Shown here: piece by piece, positions 46,564-57,521 of the stretch
Layout of the letters: every line of letters starts with the position of its first letter
Position numbering within the stretch: position 1 is the first letter of the stretch
Assembly (NCBI GenBank): GCA_027475525.1
Contig: JAMWFC010000051.1
Span: 943,205-1,007,204, forward strand
Reading direction: 5' to 3'
Length of the DNA stretch: 64,000 nucleotides
Origin: Macrolepiota albuminosa
Taxonomy: Eukaryota > Basidiomycota > Agaricomycetes > Agaricales > Agaricaceae
Notes under the pieces: generated by a model
Databases searched by the model: none
Seen by the model: the letters and a program-made list of their open reading frames with translations, nothing else
What the model was told of the DNA's origin: nothing
Position numbers and translations under genes: made by a program

Positions 46564-46952
46564 CGGTGGACCGTCGGGGCTCGGCAACCATCCACGTGCT
46601 ACCCTCGGAAGAAGAAGGCAAAGAAGGGCTCGCTAAAGCTCGCCGGAAAATTGAAAGGGACTGTAAACCACTGGGGTTACAACAGTCGCGATCAGTGTCA
46701 TTGGATACATCAAACACCAATAGGAAGCTCCAATCAAGCTTGCATGCTGCTGGTCTCAGGAGAATCGGCAATAAACTCTCCAAACCGGATCAGTATGTCT
46801 CCAAAAATCTTTTCATTCTCCACTTGCATGGAGCTTTTCATCAACCTTTGGGGTGCATATAACTCAGATTACTGCGTCGTCTTGAGGAAGCCGACTAAAT
46901 ATCAAGTTGTCACACCAAGCGGCGCTGACTCTCCCTGACGCTTTACGAATGT

Positions 46953-47106
46953 ATGATACGGACAAGTGTTTTAGTTGGTTTCAGATTACAGCCGAGGCAT
47001 GTCCATGATATTCATTCTAGAAGCAGATAATGATACGGACAAGTGTTTTAGTTGGTTTCAGATTACAGCCGAGGCATGTCCATGATATTCATTCTAGAAG
47101 CAGATA
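46953..47106. repeat. Exact 77-bp tandem duplication, pair 11
   Basis: 46953-47029 equals 47030-47106, with three further matching bases. Intergenic; first pair of the right block. Confidence 0.97.
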
Positions 47107-48114
47107 ATGGCATGTATGAGGTTAGTCGTAAGTATCACGTCAACAATATGTGTCATGCATTCAGTGGAAAGCACGCCTTGAACACCCACGAAGGAATGTT
47201 TACAAGGCGAGGAAAGCACACGTCGATGCTTGATGCTGATGTTGAGGAGACAAGCCTAATTCACAGTCGTGGACCTCGATGTCGCCGTCATACGTGAATG
47301 ATAAATCTGGATTTGTGAGCCGTCTCATGAGACATGGTAATCACAGGCGGTATTATGCGAACTAAATCATTGCCACTGCCACGATGTGCGGCTTTTAGTT
47401 CCTGCCGAAGGAGCGAAACTCGTGATTGTGGAGACCCAGAGTACAAGCAAGAATGGACCAGATCTTTGCGACGCTAATAGTGATGAACCGTCAACCCTGT
47501 GAAAGTTTAGTAGATACTGAGAACAGTTTAGACTTATAAGTTATGGATGCCCAGAATATACAACATTCCAGATGGCCCAAACAAGCATCCAACCTCATAG
47601 TCAAGAACGAAGCAAAGTGCGCACGAGAAGGAAGACCGCCGATGAATACAACAGCAGAGTGCACATTACGTCTAATATGGTCGACAAGCCAACCGCTACC
47701 GACTCGGAGGATAAGCGCCTAGCGTCCCAAAACTCAGCGTATGATTGATTCCCCCAAGCATTCATATCCTTTGCTCATGAGAAGCTCTTGTGAAGACTCA
47801 AGAATAAGTGAATCGAAGCCAGAGTTGATGTATGTTATTTTGACACTTTTCGATGAACGTGGTCCGTGCGTAAAGGGCGCAGTATATAAGCCGACTCCCA
47901 CGATCTGAAAACCTCATACTTACCTTGATGGCACAAGCCCCTTCATGGACCTGGGTTTGTGGGCAGTGGAGACTCCCCATAGCACGGCGACCCTGTCCAT
48001 ACAGGGAGTGGCTGCGGCTTGTATGGGCTTCGGCTCATGCACCGTCTTAATATTTTCCTGTCCCGCTCCGGCCACTCTGGCTGGGCGGGCGTCTTTTTTT
48101 GTCACAACGCTGTT

Positions 48115-48129
48115 CTAACCCTAACCCTA
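48115..48129 (+). repeat. Short telomere-like tract, CTAACCCTAACCCTA
   Basis: Two and a half CCCTAA units in the gene-poor region, preceded by a GC-rich stretch and a T run. Too short to be a telomere. Confidence 0.6.
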
Positions 48130-48666
48130 TGGAACAATATCACTTCATCTTTGACTGTGATTGCCTTCGAGAGTTCTTCGACAAGTGTTTAAAATTATGC
48201 GCATTCAGCATGTATTCGCTTGCACGTGTAGCTATCATGGGTGCATATCTGTATATCCATTGAATCAATGTTTGATTATCAAGATCTAGACCAACTTTAA
48301 TTATCGAAAGCTCTTGGAACACATACAATACTATATCAAGATATTAATATGTGCAGTTATGCCGAGATTTCAGAATGTCATGCTGCGTGAAAAAACTTGC
48401 ATGTGTATCATATGATGTTTCCCAACCGCATTGAGTAGAGTCACACAGTTGTCTGCAGTCTTTCGTATGGCAATTGACATCCAGGAATGATCCGTTCGTG
48501 GAGTAGCACCCATTCCAATCTCAAGGACCACTAGCATGCTTCTGAGTGTGCAGCCGAAGAACGAGAATCACCGAAGACCCTGACGCGAAGGTGACTCCTT
48601 AACGCCACAAGACTCGTGGCTGTGCGTCGAACCACTTGTCGCCCAAAAGACATTGTTGATTCAAGG

Positions 48667-48820
48667 AGTAGAATGATTGTCAGAACCCCAATCGATAACG
48701 AAATAACGGCACCGGAAGAACCATGTCCAAATCATGGGGCCTAAGTAGAATGATTGTCAGAACCCCAATCGATAACGAAATAACGGCACCGGAAGAACCA
48801 TGTCCAAATCATGGGGCCTA
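48667..48820. repeat. Exact 77-bp tandem duplication, pair 12
   Basis: 48667-48743 equals 48744-48820, plus one chance base. Intergenic. Confidence 0.97.
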
Positions 48821-49337
48821 ACCCAGAGGGTGGGGTTTACGTTACTGTCCTAAAGGGCCTGAATTCCCATGTATCTATTCCATGTTATGTCGCATGCCGC
48901 ATGACTGGCGGAGCTTAACAAAAAAACTGAGTCATCTGCATGTCTGGTAATGCAGCCGAACGCTCTAGTATCTCAAGTGATAAATAGGTTCTGTCGACAA
49001 TCGGGGCAGTTCTTTCACATAAGGTTCATCAATAGGGTTGCTTTCGGCAGTGGAAGTCTCACCACTAGTCCAATTCGCTACGATTAACCGCACTTCTCCG
49101 TCAAAAGTCCGAAAGATTGTCGCAAGAATATCCCAGATTCCATCATTCATTTGAGATCAGAGATCCATCAACTATGGGAGATGACTTCAATGTCGTAGAT
49201 ATCAAGTGACGAGCGCTTTTCAAACCCAATGGCGTACACGGAACACATATCAGAACTTTATGATTGACTGACATATCTCTTGGGGATATGTTACAAGACA
49301 GCGACGCACGTTGGGATCGCCTTGGTCGATTGGCTAG

Positions 49338-50273
49338 CTAAAGATATCCAAGGATCTCATCGGAAAGAGGAAGATTTCTGATCTTCAAGAAGCAACAGCA
49401 CCCCTGGATCACACGAACTGACGAGGCCAATGCCGCAAGGCCCAGTTTGACAAAGACAAAAGAGCAATGTCCATCATGGCTGTCTTTTCCAGAAAACGGA
49501 ACTTCCCAGAGAGTGAGCATTAAAGGGGGTATTAGTTTTCCGTCATACGACAATTGTGGGTATAGTCACAACATTGAGGCGATCAAGAGATAGCCAGAGC
49601 TATGCATATACATAAGAGCGTATTCTGGACTAATCGTTAGATGACATGCATGGAGGCGATCAAGAGATAGCCAGAGCTATGCATATACATAAGAGCGTAT
49701 TCTGGACTAATCGTTAGATGACATGCATGGAGCTGGATGCATGAGAATGACGTACATTTGAGTACACTTCTTGAACAGCGATATCATGTTTTTCCCAATG
49801 ACTAACCATATCGGCTCTGTTTATGGATAAGCACATAGTAAGTAACATAAGTGGCATGGCGCACTTTGCAGCTTGACCAAGGTTTTCATAAATTTGTGTC
49901 AACACGATGTATTTACTGGAGTGACAGGATCTATGAGAATTAGGATGGCTTGACCAAGGTTTTCATAAATTTGTGTCAACACGATGTATTTACTGGAGTG
50001 ACAGGATCTATGAGAATTAGGATGAAAGAGGAATGTTACTCACAAGCCATGGGGCTGGATTTCAATCATTCTCTCCTTGACTCGCCTTCCGATGTCTTTG
50101 ATCCATGTCTGAACTCGGTCGTTATCCTTTTGCTCGGGCCAGGAATTGTTTTGTAGGGTTGATGACAACAGCTTCTTCATGTATGCCTTCAACAGATCTG
50201 AATCGAACTTGGGGCGTGGCGAGGCAGCATCAGAACGTGACGGAGGAGAATGAAGACCAGAGGTGTTTGCCAT
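49338..50273 (-). CDS. Tctex-type dynein light chain (3' exon uncertain)
   Basis: ATG 50273, MANTSGLHSPPSRSDAASPR. Exon 1 then reads FDSDLLKAYMKKLLSSTLQN and NDRVQTWIKDIGRRVKERMI, the N-terminal helices of the Tctex-1 fold, ending IQPHG at a GTGAGT donor. After an intron comes KYIVLTQIYENLGQAAK, then a second intron and ADMVSHWEKHDIAVQEVYSN, the strands of the light-chain fold. The last exon should code one more strand. A candidate is CSFVFVKLGLAALASSVR near 49420-49460, but its phase does not join cleanly. Two 77-bp duplications (49576-49729 and 49871-50024) lie in an intron and over an exon, and confuse the reading. Such light chains dimerise and bind dynein intermediate chains. Family call good, gene model incomplete. 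Confidence 0.7.
49576..49729. repeat. Exact 77-bp tandem duplication, pair 13
   Basis: 49576-49652 equals 49653-49729, with three further matching bases. Probably in the last intron of the dynein light chain gene. Confidence 0.97.
49871..50024. repeat. Exact 77-bp tandem duplication, pair 14
   Basis: 49871-49947 equals 49948-50024. It doubles the exon encoding KYIVLTQIYENLGQ of the dynein light chain. Confidence 0.97.
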
Positions 50274-50426
50274 TTAATAGAAATACTACAGCCTGACGGG
50301 AAATAAGTATGCAGTTGAAGGACAAGTAGCCCCACAGCCAACTTTATTATTAGCCGACCACGTGTTAATCGTCCTTAGCGCGTCTTTGCATTCGACTCAC
50401 TTGCACGTCTGCAGTCAAGCGTGCTA

Positions 50427-51816
50427 ATGTCGTCCATTTCATTTCCGTCAGAGCAACCTGTGCCTTCAGATCATGAACAAAGCTTCTATTCATCACCGTT
50501 TGAAGGGAACGCTTCGTTTCAGATGAACCCACTCTCATCTCATCCGCCACGCTTACATCGGGTCTCCGCCGTGTCTTCATCTTCAACAGTACATGTGTAC
50601 GGTACACAGACTTATGAAACAGGGGAGCAAGCCGCACCTGTTGAAAATGAAAAGGAGCAGATGGATGAAGTTGACGCAGAGGAAGAGCAGGCATCAAAAC
50701 CAGTTTCCGTTCGAATCAGTAAGGAAGAGGTATGGCGGGAGCTCTTCATTACAAGCAATGGAAGAGACAAGGCTTTCGTACGTTTCGACCTTGCAAACTG
50801 CATCCCCTCCACTCAGCCTCGCCTAGAAATTGATTCAATACTCTATTCGTTTATACCTCCTTTTCCACACTTCCATATCTAGCAGCCGGCTCCTTCGTCA
50901 ACCGACAAGACCGTGGTGGGAAGCGGAGCTAGTAAAGCGACTACGTTCAACATATTCTGGGCTTTCATTCACGAGGTATGTATCTCTTGTCACAATGCGT
51001 AATAGAAACATTCGAATAACTCCATGTACAGAAAGCTGTTGCTGCTTTTCAATTGGCTGGGCCCCTTGACGGAGATTAAGGCGCAGCAGTCTGTACCCTA
51101 CTCAACGGAAGTGTCTGCAGAAAAGTCAAAAAAGACCCCAAGACCATTTCTTCATACATTGCTTTATGCTCCACCTCCGGTGCTGCTTGAATTAGTTAAT
51201 GCATTGGCCGATGATGCTGCAACGCTTTCTCACCTAGGACTCTTTGGGAAGAAGTTCGGCGATAGAGCAGACCGCTTCTCCGATTGGTGCTGGTTTATTT
51301 CGACCCTAGTAGGTCTAGTGGAGAATGGAGTTGAACGTCAAATGATCGGGAATCTCCAACACGACAGTGCGTGCTATCTGCTATTTCTAGTAATCCTATC
51401 TCGTTAATCTATCCTCATAGTTGAGACTCGTCTATATTCCGATTCCATGACGGGAGCGACTTCCAAATCGAGGCCAAAGAGTACCAAAATCGACGAAAAG
51501 GAGCTTACGAGGCTCCGAAAGCAAGATTACTGGCTTCAAATATCACGAGCTAAGCTAGCTATGGATCTGATATTCGTTTGTACGTCTTAAAATTCGGCCA
51601 TTACTTTGACAGACCCCGCTGAAGTCAAGTAGCGTATGAGCTTTTCCGGATCCAGCGCTTTAAGGAGTCAGTCAAAACGCTTACTGGGCTGATTGCCGCC
51701 ATTTTGAGGTATGGAGCTTCTTCATCTTGGCCTTGAGCCGTGCATTTACATCGCCGGCTAGTTCTTACAAACTCTATCACGGGCAATACAACGTTCTCCT
51801 CAGGAAATTACTTTAG
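50427..51816 (+). CDS. Pex11-family peroxisomal membrane protein
   Basis: ATG 50427, MSSISFPSEQPVPSDHEQSF. A long Ser/Glu-rich N-terminal stretch precedes the Pex11 domain: KLIQYSIRLYLLFHT, RPWWEAELVKRLRSTYSGLS and KLLLLFNWLGPLTEI. A loop with FLHTLLYAPPPVLLELVNAL follows, then FGDRADRFSDWCWFISTLVG and QDYWLQISRAKLAMDLIFV. The last exons give AYELFRIQRFKESVKTLTGL and SYKLYHGQYNVLLRKLL, stopping at 51816. Pex11 proteins elongate and help divide peroxisomes. The N-terminal extension of about 130 residues is unlike yeast Pex11 but seen in fungal Pex11C-type proteins. Divergent from the dynein light chain, 153 bp between starts. Intact. Confidence 0.8.
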
Positions 51817-51960
51817 ACTTACGGTTTGAATACTCATAGTTATCGCTCACCTGACGAGTCAAATGGGAAGATAGCATCTTATACTCTTGATTACCTCGTA
51901 CGTAAATTTATAATCTATATACCCGAAAACGTAGATTGTTTGAACGATTTGAACGTGTCA

Positions 51961-52456
51961 CTACCACCAATTGGACTTTTTGGTATCAGCAGGGGGGGTT
52001 GGGGTTCCAGTGGTTTGGGTTCCTCTCTTTTCTTGAAGAGCATCCACCTCGGCTTCCAGAACTTTGACCCGAGCTGATCCTTCTTGCATAAACTTTTCGT
52101 GTGATAGCGTTTGTTGTGCGAGTTGCAGGCCCTGAGCGGAGAAGGGCTAGCTGATCCTTCTTGCATAAACTTTTCGTGTGATAGCGTTTGTTGTGCGAGT
52201 TGCAGGCCCTGAGCGGAGAAGGGCTGATATCAATAGACAGAGACATGTATACTATCGCAGCGACAGACCAGATACACTGCAGAGCCCAGGAGAAATATAG
52301 GGACCATGCCGGTACTGTATCTCTGTACCATTGTGCGTGTGCCGAAGGAGGCTTTGGGGTTACGCCTTCGCTGTACATCCGCCTTTGTGGCGTTGTGCTT
52401 CGCAAGCTGGACCACGATGATACGCCACGTATGGCGTAAAGGCGTTTGATGATCAT
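51961..52456 (-). CDS. Small mitochondrial-type single-pass membrane protein; frameshifted
   Basis: ATG 52456 with a basic presequence (MIIKRLYAIRGVSSWSSLRS, TTPQRRMYSEG). Then SAHAQWYRDTVP, followed in another frame by MVPIFLLGSAVYL (membrane helix). An intron (GTCTGT...GCTCAG) leads into GLQLAQQTLSHEKFMQEGSA and RVKVLEAEVDALQEKRGTQT, a short coiled coil, ending SNWW at 51961. Joining the two parts of exon 1 needs one extra base near 52300-52315. The 77-bp pair at 52072-52225 covers the second exon with its acceptor. The plan (presequence, helix, coiled coil) matches small inner-membrane proteins of basidiomycetes whose function I do not know. The one-base change may be a sequencing error, given the state of the assembly here. 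Confidence 0.55.
52072..52225. repeat. Exact 77-bp tandem duplication, pair 15
   Basis: 52072-52148 equals 52149-52225. It spans the intron acceptor and coding start of exon 2 of the small mitochondrial-type gene. Confidence 0.97.
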
Positions 52457-52511
52457 GGGGTAGGTAGGACACGCGCGTCGAACTGAATGAAGGAAGAGCT
52501 ATTGCAGACTC

Positions 52512-52665
52512 GGAAGTTCTCTCGTGGTCAGCTGTTCGAAAAGTGGCGGAAAAATCTCGTGTGTAGGGTCGAGGACGTTGCACTACTTGGAAGTTCTCTC
52601 GTGGTCAGCTGTTCGAAAAGTGGCGGAAAAATCTCGTGTGTAGGGTCGAGGACGTTGCACTACTT
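52512..52665. repeat. Exact 77-bp tandem duplication, pair 16
   Basis: 52512-52588 equals 52589-52665, plus one chance base. Confidence 0.97.
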
Positions 52666-52720
52666 GCGACTTGGGAAAATGGGAAGATGCCTGTGCGTGC
52701 GATGTCGGGGACGACGATAG

Positions 52721-52874
52721 TAGCAAGGTGGAAGTTTGTGTGATCCGAGCTGACCATGCCGTAAAGGTATCTTCGTCTACTTTTTCACGATCTCTCATAG
52801 CAAGGTGGAAGTTTGTGTGATCCGAGCTGACCATGCCGTAAAGGTATCTTCGTCTACTTTTTCACGATCTCTCA
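52721..52874. repeat. Exact 77-bp tandem duplication, pair 17
   Basis: 52721-52797 equals 52798-52874. Confidence 0.97.
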
Positions 52875-53323
52875 CACAACTATCTACCTCCCACTTTTGG
52901 GGACTAATTGAATTGGTTGGAACATGTGGGCATTGCAGTTGCGACCCTGTTGGCCCCTGTCGAGTTGTCTGAAGCGATTCCCGCATCCCTCGACAGCCAC
53001 ACAAGAAGCAAGCTAATTGAGTGTTTCTGACAAGCTTCTCCTCAATCTTCTGTTACGCTTGCACATAGGCTCGGGTAGCTACTGGGGGCACCCAGGGAGT
53101 ACTTCGGAGTGCAGCGTACGTCAATTGGCTTTTAGGTAGAATCACGGCTGTCAGATATAGCGTGGGACCCCGCATGCGCAGCAGGCCAACGGAATCAATC
53201 CTGGTCGATTTCCACCAGCCCTCTCTCCCTTCCACTCCGCGTTCCCCCTTTTCTTTCCTCTCTTTTATTTCTCTTTCGTCTTTCATTTCCCCTCAAATTC
53301 TCACTTCTGCGTCGCTTGTCGAG

Positions 53324-54684
53324 ATGGACTCTTCATCCAATCCCAAATCACAGCCACCAAGACGCATCTCGCAAAATCCACCGTCCCTTGCCAATCAAGC
53401 ACACCCGCCCTTGCGTCCCAAGCAGCTGGACTTGCACTTGGAACACATGGATGAAAAATCAACGCCACTCGTTGACCTACCGGACCCCGGTCGCCAGCGC
53501 GGTTCATCGCCTTTGAGCGCTGCCCGTGCCAGCCCGTCATCCCGCCTCTCCCCCAATACGCCTACCGCGCCTAGACATCCCCCTTTCCCACGACAACCAA
53601 CGCTATACCAATCCAGCAGGGCCCGTTCTCTGACTTCCTCGACTTACACCCGCCCTCGCGGGCTGCGGATAGCAAATCTCATACGTCCATGGATCCCGAT
53701 CATCATGTACATCATCACAAGTCTCGCTTTCGTGGTCGCCTTTGCGTTATACAAGGATGAGCTCTTTTTACGTGAGTTTTTATTTCCAACGCGATGACAA
53801 ATCGAGATTTAAATAAATCGTATCCTTGCAAGGACTCGACCAATTATCACGTTGGCTCAAAAGTGACAAATACGTTGGATATGGAATCTTGTTCTGCCTC
53901 ATTTTCGTTACCACATTTCGTGAGTGCCCTATTATTAGACGAAAGCCACAGGTCCCGAAAGAAAAATTTTTTTTTCTTTATTACTTCCGCAGCTCCCGTA
54001 CCCCTATACTCGACGTTGATAACTTTATCTGGATACACTTTTGGCGCATGGACAGGAGCTTTCATATCCTACACCGCAGCGCTTTCCGGTGCGCTCACCG
54101 TATTCCTTCTATCGCGGACATTTTTCCGCGACGCGATTTCGCGGTGGCTTTCATGCACAATCACAATCCGGCGAGTCGTGCACGCCGTCGAAAAGCGGCC
54201 AAAACTCTTATTCCTCATCCGGCTGGCGCCGTACCCATATAACGTAATGAACTGCCTACTAGCAGCAGCACCCACGCTGACGCTGCGCACGTACACGCTC
54301 TGCACGGGTCTCTCGCTGTTCAAAGTCATAATCCACACCAGCATGGGATCCTCGATCGCCTCGTTCAAGGATTATCACGGCCAGCACCACGAGAACAAGA
54401 CGCCCGGGGCGCCTCACGAGTTCTCCCCCGCGGAGCTGTGGACCGTGCTGGGCATCGCGCTGTGTATCGCGATCCTCATCTACATCTCCATCGTCGCGCG
54501 CAAAGCCGTGAACGACGAAATCGACGACGACGAGCCCCCGCTCATGGACGCCGAGGAGCGAGTCGGGTTCCTCGCAGCTCATGACCTAGAGGCCGGTCGT
54601 GGGGAGGACGACACAATGGTGGAATCACCTTTTCGTGCTCCGCACCAGCTGATACCATACCGAGCGTCTATGGAACAATCATAG
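53324..54684 (+). CDS. Tvp38/TMEM64 (VTT/DedA) family Golgi membrane protein
   Basis: ATG 53324, MDSSSNPKSQPPRRISQNPP. A long Ser/Pro-rich cytosolic N-terminus leads to helix 1 (PWIPIIMYIITSLAFVVAFA). Across introns come LDQLSRWLKSDKYVGYGILF and FCLIFVTTF. The VTT core follows: APVPLYSTLITLSGYTFGAW, TGAFISYTAALSGALTVFLL, FRDAISRWLSC, EKRPKLLFLIRLAPYPYNVM, NCLLAAAPTLTLRTYTLCTG and SMGSSIASFKDYHG. A last helix (LWTVLGIALCIAILIYISIV) and an acidic tail end at 54684. R-L-A-P-Y-P is the conserved re-entrant loop motif. Family members act in membrane traffic or as scramblases at the Golgi. Intact. Confidence 0.85.
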
Positions 54685-55415
54685 TCTCCCCCCCCAGCCC
54701 CTTGCATATCACTGACCACAACAACATCTATTACCATACTTGTGCTATTTTTCTTTGGACTGTTTTTTTTTCCAGCTAGCCGCACTTGGAACGCATCATC
54801 AATGTACAAGTAAACAAAGAACGTATTTATAATAATTGATTTGCATGGACGTTGAGACAATTTACACGCGATGATGGACCAAGGGAGCGGTAAATGGATG
54901 TATTTATAATAATTGATTTGCATGGACGTTGAGACAATTTACACGCGATGATGGACCAAGGGAGCGGTAAATGGATAACGAATGGGACTCGGGGGTGTGT
55001 GACTGTGTGACCCCGTTTATTTTGCTTCCGATCAGAAGTTCTGTTGGAGAAAATCTATTTTCGATCGAACAAAGAAGCATCACAGGAAGCATTTCATCAA
55101 AATAAAGTTTGTCGGTGCTTCGCCAAATCGGCTGATCTGCGTCTGGGAAAGTGGATAAAGCACTCCCTGCATGAATTTTTTGTTTGTCTAAGTACTACAA
55201 GGAAAAACTTTGGTATCATCAAATGGCAGCGTGGGGCAAGCGGTAACGTGGAGGTATACAGACAAAGAACAAGTTACAAAACTAGGAAAACAACAGCTCC
55301 AAGATAATGGGCAGGTTCGACAGGAGAGAGCATCCCTTCAAAGCGTGAAAGCAGCAAGCAGCAAGTGTCCAACAAAGTGAGATAGAAAAAGGAAACAGAT
55401 CGAGCAAATATGGCA
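54685..55415. other. Intergenic region between convergent genes
   Basis: 3' flanks of the TVP38-like and HSF-type genes, with 77-bp pair 18. No gene seen. Confidence 0.5.
54823..54976. repeat. Exact 77-bp tandem duplication, pair 18
   Basis: 54823-54899 equals 54900-54976, intergenic. Confidence 0.97.
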
Positions 55416-57521
55416 TCACATCTCCCCTGTCGCCTTGAAGTGGGTCGGCACATGCTCATTCATCGGGACAAACCCAAAGTCGGGCGAGACTGCTTGTTCA
55501 AGACTGGTCAGTAAATATTGTTGCAGAAGAAAGGGGGGTTGGGGGTGTGTTGGCAGGAAAAAGAAACTCACAACGATTTATATCCGTGTCATGGTAGTTT
55601 TCTGACACGGGGGGCGTCGTCGCTTGTGTCGACGAGGAATGAGAAGCGGCTGACATGGATCCGTGTCATGGTAGTTTTCTGACACGGGGGGCGTCGTCGC
55701 TTGTGTCGACGAGGAATGAGAAGCGGCTGACATGGAGATGTCGAGGTGGAAGGGCGGACGTTTCGATGACTCCAGCCGTGACCGTCACTCATAGAGTCGA
55801 TGGAAGAAGATGTATGGGAGACAGCAGTGGGAACAGCAGAATAAGCAAAGTCACCCTGAGAAGTGTTGAACGAGTAGCTGTCAACAGAAGGAAGCTGAAT
55901 CATGCTACGAACGCGTGGGAGGGCAGCAGAGGACTGATGATCGTCTCCAGGTTGAGGAGAAGTGGAAGGACGGTCATTTGCATATGGGCTGGGGTATGGG
56001 CTCATTGCCTGGCTATGACGGCGAGCGCGGCGAACACTAAGGGAAGCCGGGGTATAATTTGATTTTGAAGAGTGGGGACGTGGAGGGGAAATGGGACGAT
56101 GGTGAGACGAGTTGGGACGAGAGTAGTCTTCGTGGAGATGGTTGTCATGATAGGGAAGAGAGGAAACAGATGACATGGAGTAACCAGTGGTTGGACGGCT
56201 GTCTGGAGACAGGGATGATGCACTGTGCTCGGCCTGCAATGGCATAGACGAAAAAGGAGATGCATAAGACGTGTTGATGGTTGGAGCGGGCCTAGAGTAG
56301 CCTCCACCACTTGGATTGAGGAGGGACGACAGGCTTCCATTGTGGCTGGAGGAGCTGCCATTTCCATTCTGAGAATAAGACCAACTAGAGTGATCTTGGT
56401 AGGGATATTGGGGAGACGACACCATCATGTCGCGGTTTGACGTGGAGTATGAGGAGATGCCATTGAAGGCACCACCGGATGCGGGAGACTCGTCAGTGGG
56501 GGTGATTGGGTGGAGAGGATGGGGGGAGCTGTACAGATTACCATGGGTGATGTGGGGAGGATCAGAGGGCACAGTCAGCGGGGGGAGAGCGGATCGGGGA
56601 TAGTTGTTGGTGCCCCATGCGGGAGAGGAGGCCTGGTTGAGGGGATTGAAGGAGCCGGGTGCGGAGAAGCCACGGGCGCGACCGACGACTGCAGACTTCT
56701 GGACAGAGGACGGTTGAGGGGATTGAAGGAGCCGGGTGCGGAGAAGCCACGGGCGCGACCGACGACTGCAGACTTCTGGACAGAGGACGGACGGTCAGAG
56801 GCACGGGGCCGATGCCGAGGGTTGCAGCACGTGGGGGCGGGATTGCAGGGGACTCCTGGAGATCACGTTTGCGTGGTTTTGGGAGACGCGGAGGGACGCG
56901 GCGCTTGAAGTTGGCGACGACGTCGGGCGGGGAATGGCGGTTGAGAGTGGGATGGGCTGGGGGACGATGAGAAAGACACGAGGCAGAGACGGGGAGACTC
57001 ACACCAGGTGCTCGCGTCTGGATCGTCAATGGCAGGGTCGACGTTGCGGAGATTGACCTTGCGCATGAAGCCGTAGATCTGGGACGGGTGAGGGGCAGCA
57101 CGAGGGACGAGACGGAGACGTACGTTTAGCTGGCGGGAAAAGCTGGCGAATCTGGACTGGCGGTAGACGCTGGGGAGGACGTGGAGGGCGAGCTGCTCGG
57201 GACGCTCGACGATGATGTGCTCGCCGGCGGGATCCCAGCGAATCATGTGGTGGTTCTCGTCGCGCTCGAGAAGACTGGCGACGCGTGAGGAGGACAGAAG
57301 ACAGACAGACAGGCAACGCACGCGTAGAGTTTTGTGAGAAAGGTGGCCTGGGGCTTGGTCTCTGGCTTTTGGACGTCCTGGGGGAGCTTGGAGGGACTCG
57401 GGGACGGGTCATGGTCGTCGTCGTCGCCGCTGGAGGACAGCGGGTAGGGCGTGGGCGGGGAGTAGGGCTCGGTGTCTCTGGCGTATGGACGGGCGTACGA
57501 GGGCGGATAGAGGTCAGCCAT
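55416..57521 (-). CDS. HSF-type DNA-binding transcription factor
   Basis: ATG 57521, MADLYPPSYARPYARDTEPY. The HSF domain is split by introns: QATFLTKLYA, then LLERDENHHMIRWDPAGEHI, IVERPEQLALHVLPSVYRQS, RFASFSRQLN, then IYGFMRKVNLRNVDPAIDD, then SPPDVVANFKRRVPPRLPK. This gives the winged-helix order with recognition helix SRFASFSRQLN. The rest is Ser/Pro/His-rich and disordered. No clear coiled-coil trimerisation region was seen, so it is not a classic Hsf1. An intron joins SIDSMSD to AASHSSSTQATTPPVSENYH, and the last exon gives SPDFGFVPMNEHVPTHFKA, stopping at 55416. Duplications at 55582-55735 and 56635-56788 break the frame and are cured by collapse. Confidence 0.82.
55582..55735. repeat. 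Exact 77-bp tandem duplication, pair 19
   Basis: 55582-55658 equals 55659-55735, plus one chance base. In a 3' exon of the HSF-type gene, including its splice acceptor. Confidence 0.97.
56635..56788. repeat. Exact 77-bp tandem duplication, pair 20
   Basis: 56635-56711 equals 56712-56788, plus two chance bases. In the middle exon of the HSF-type gene; the peptide SAVVGRARGFSAPGSF appears in two frames. Confidence 0.97.

Larger units (their letters stand above)
46492..49337. other. Gene-poor region with two duplications
   Basis: Nearly 3 kb without a recognisable gene, apart from the kinase promoter at its left end. It contains 77-bp pairs 11 and 12 and a short telomere-like tract at 48115. 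Open frames are short and domain-free. Confidence 0.5.
52457..53323. other. Region with two duplications, no firm gene
   Basis: Between the divergent mitochondrial-type gene and TVP38-like gene. After collapsing pairs 16 and 17 a minus-strand open frame runs on for some length (for example REKVDEDTFTAWSARITQTS), but it shows no known domain. CT-rich promoter sequence lies at 53215-53300, before the TVP38 start. Confidence 0.4.

Noticed and set aside
52583..53004. Minus-strand gene after collapsing pairs 16 and 17
   Set aside because: The joined frame has no domain, no convincing start and low-complexity composition; kept only as a remark on the region.
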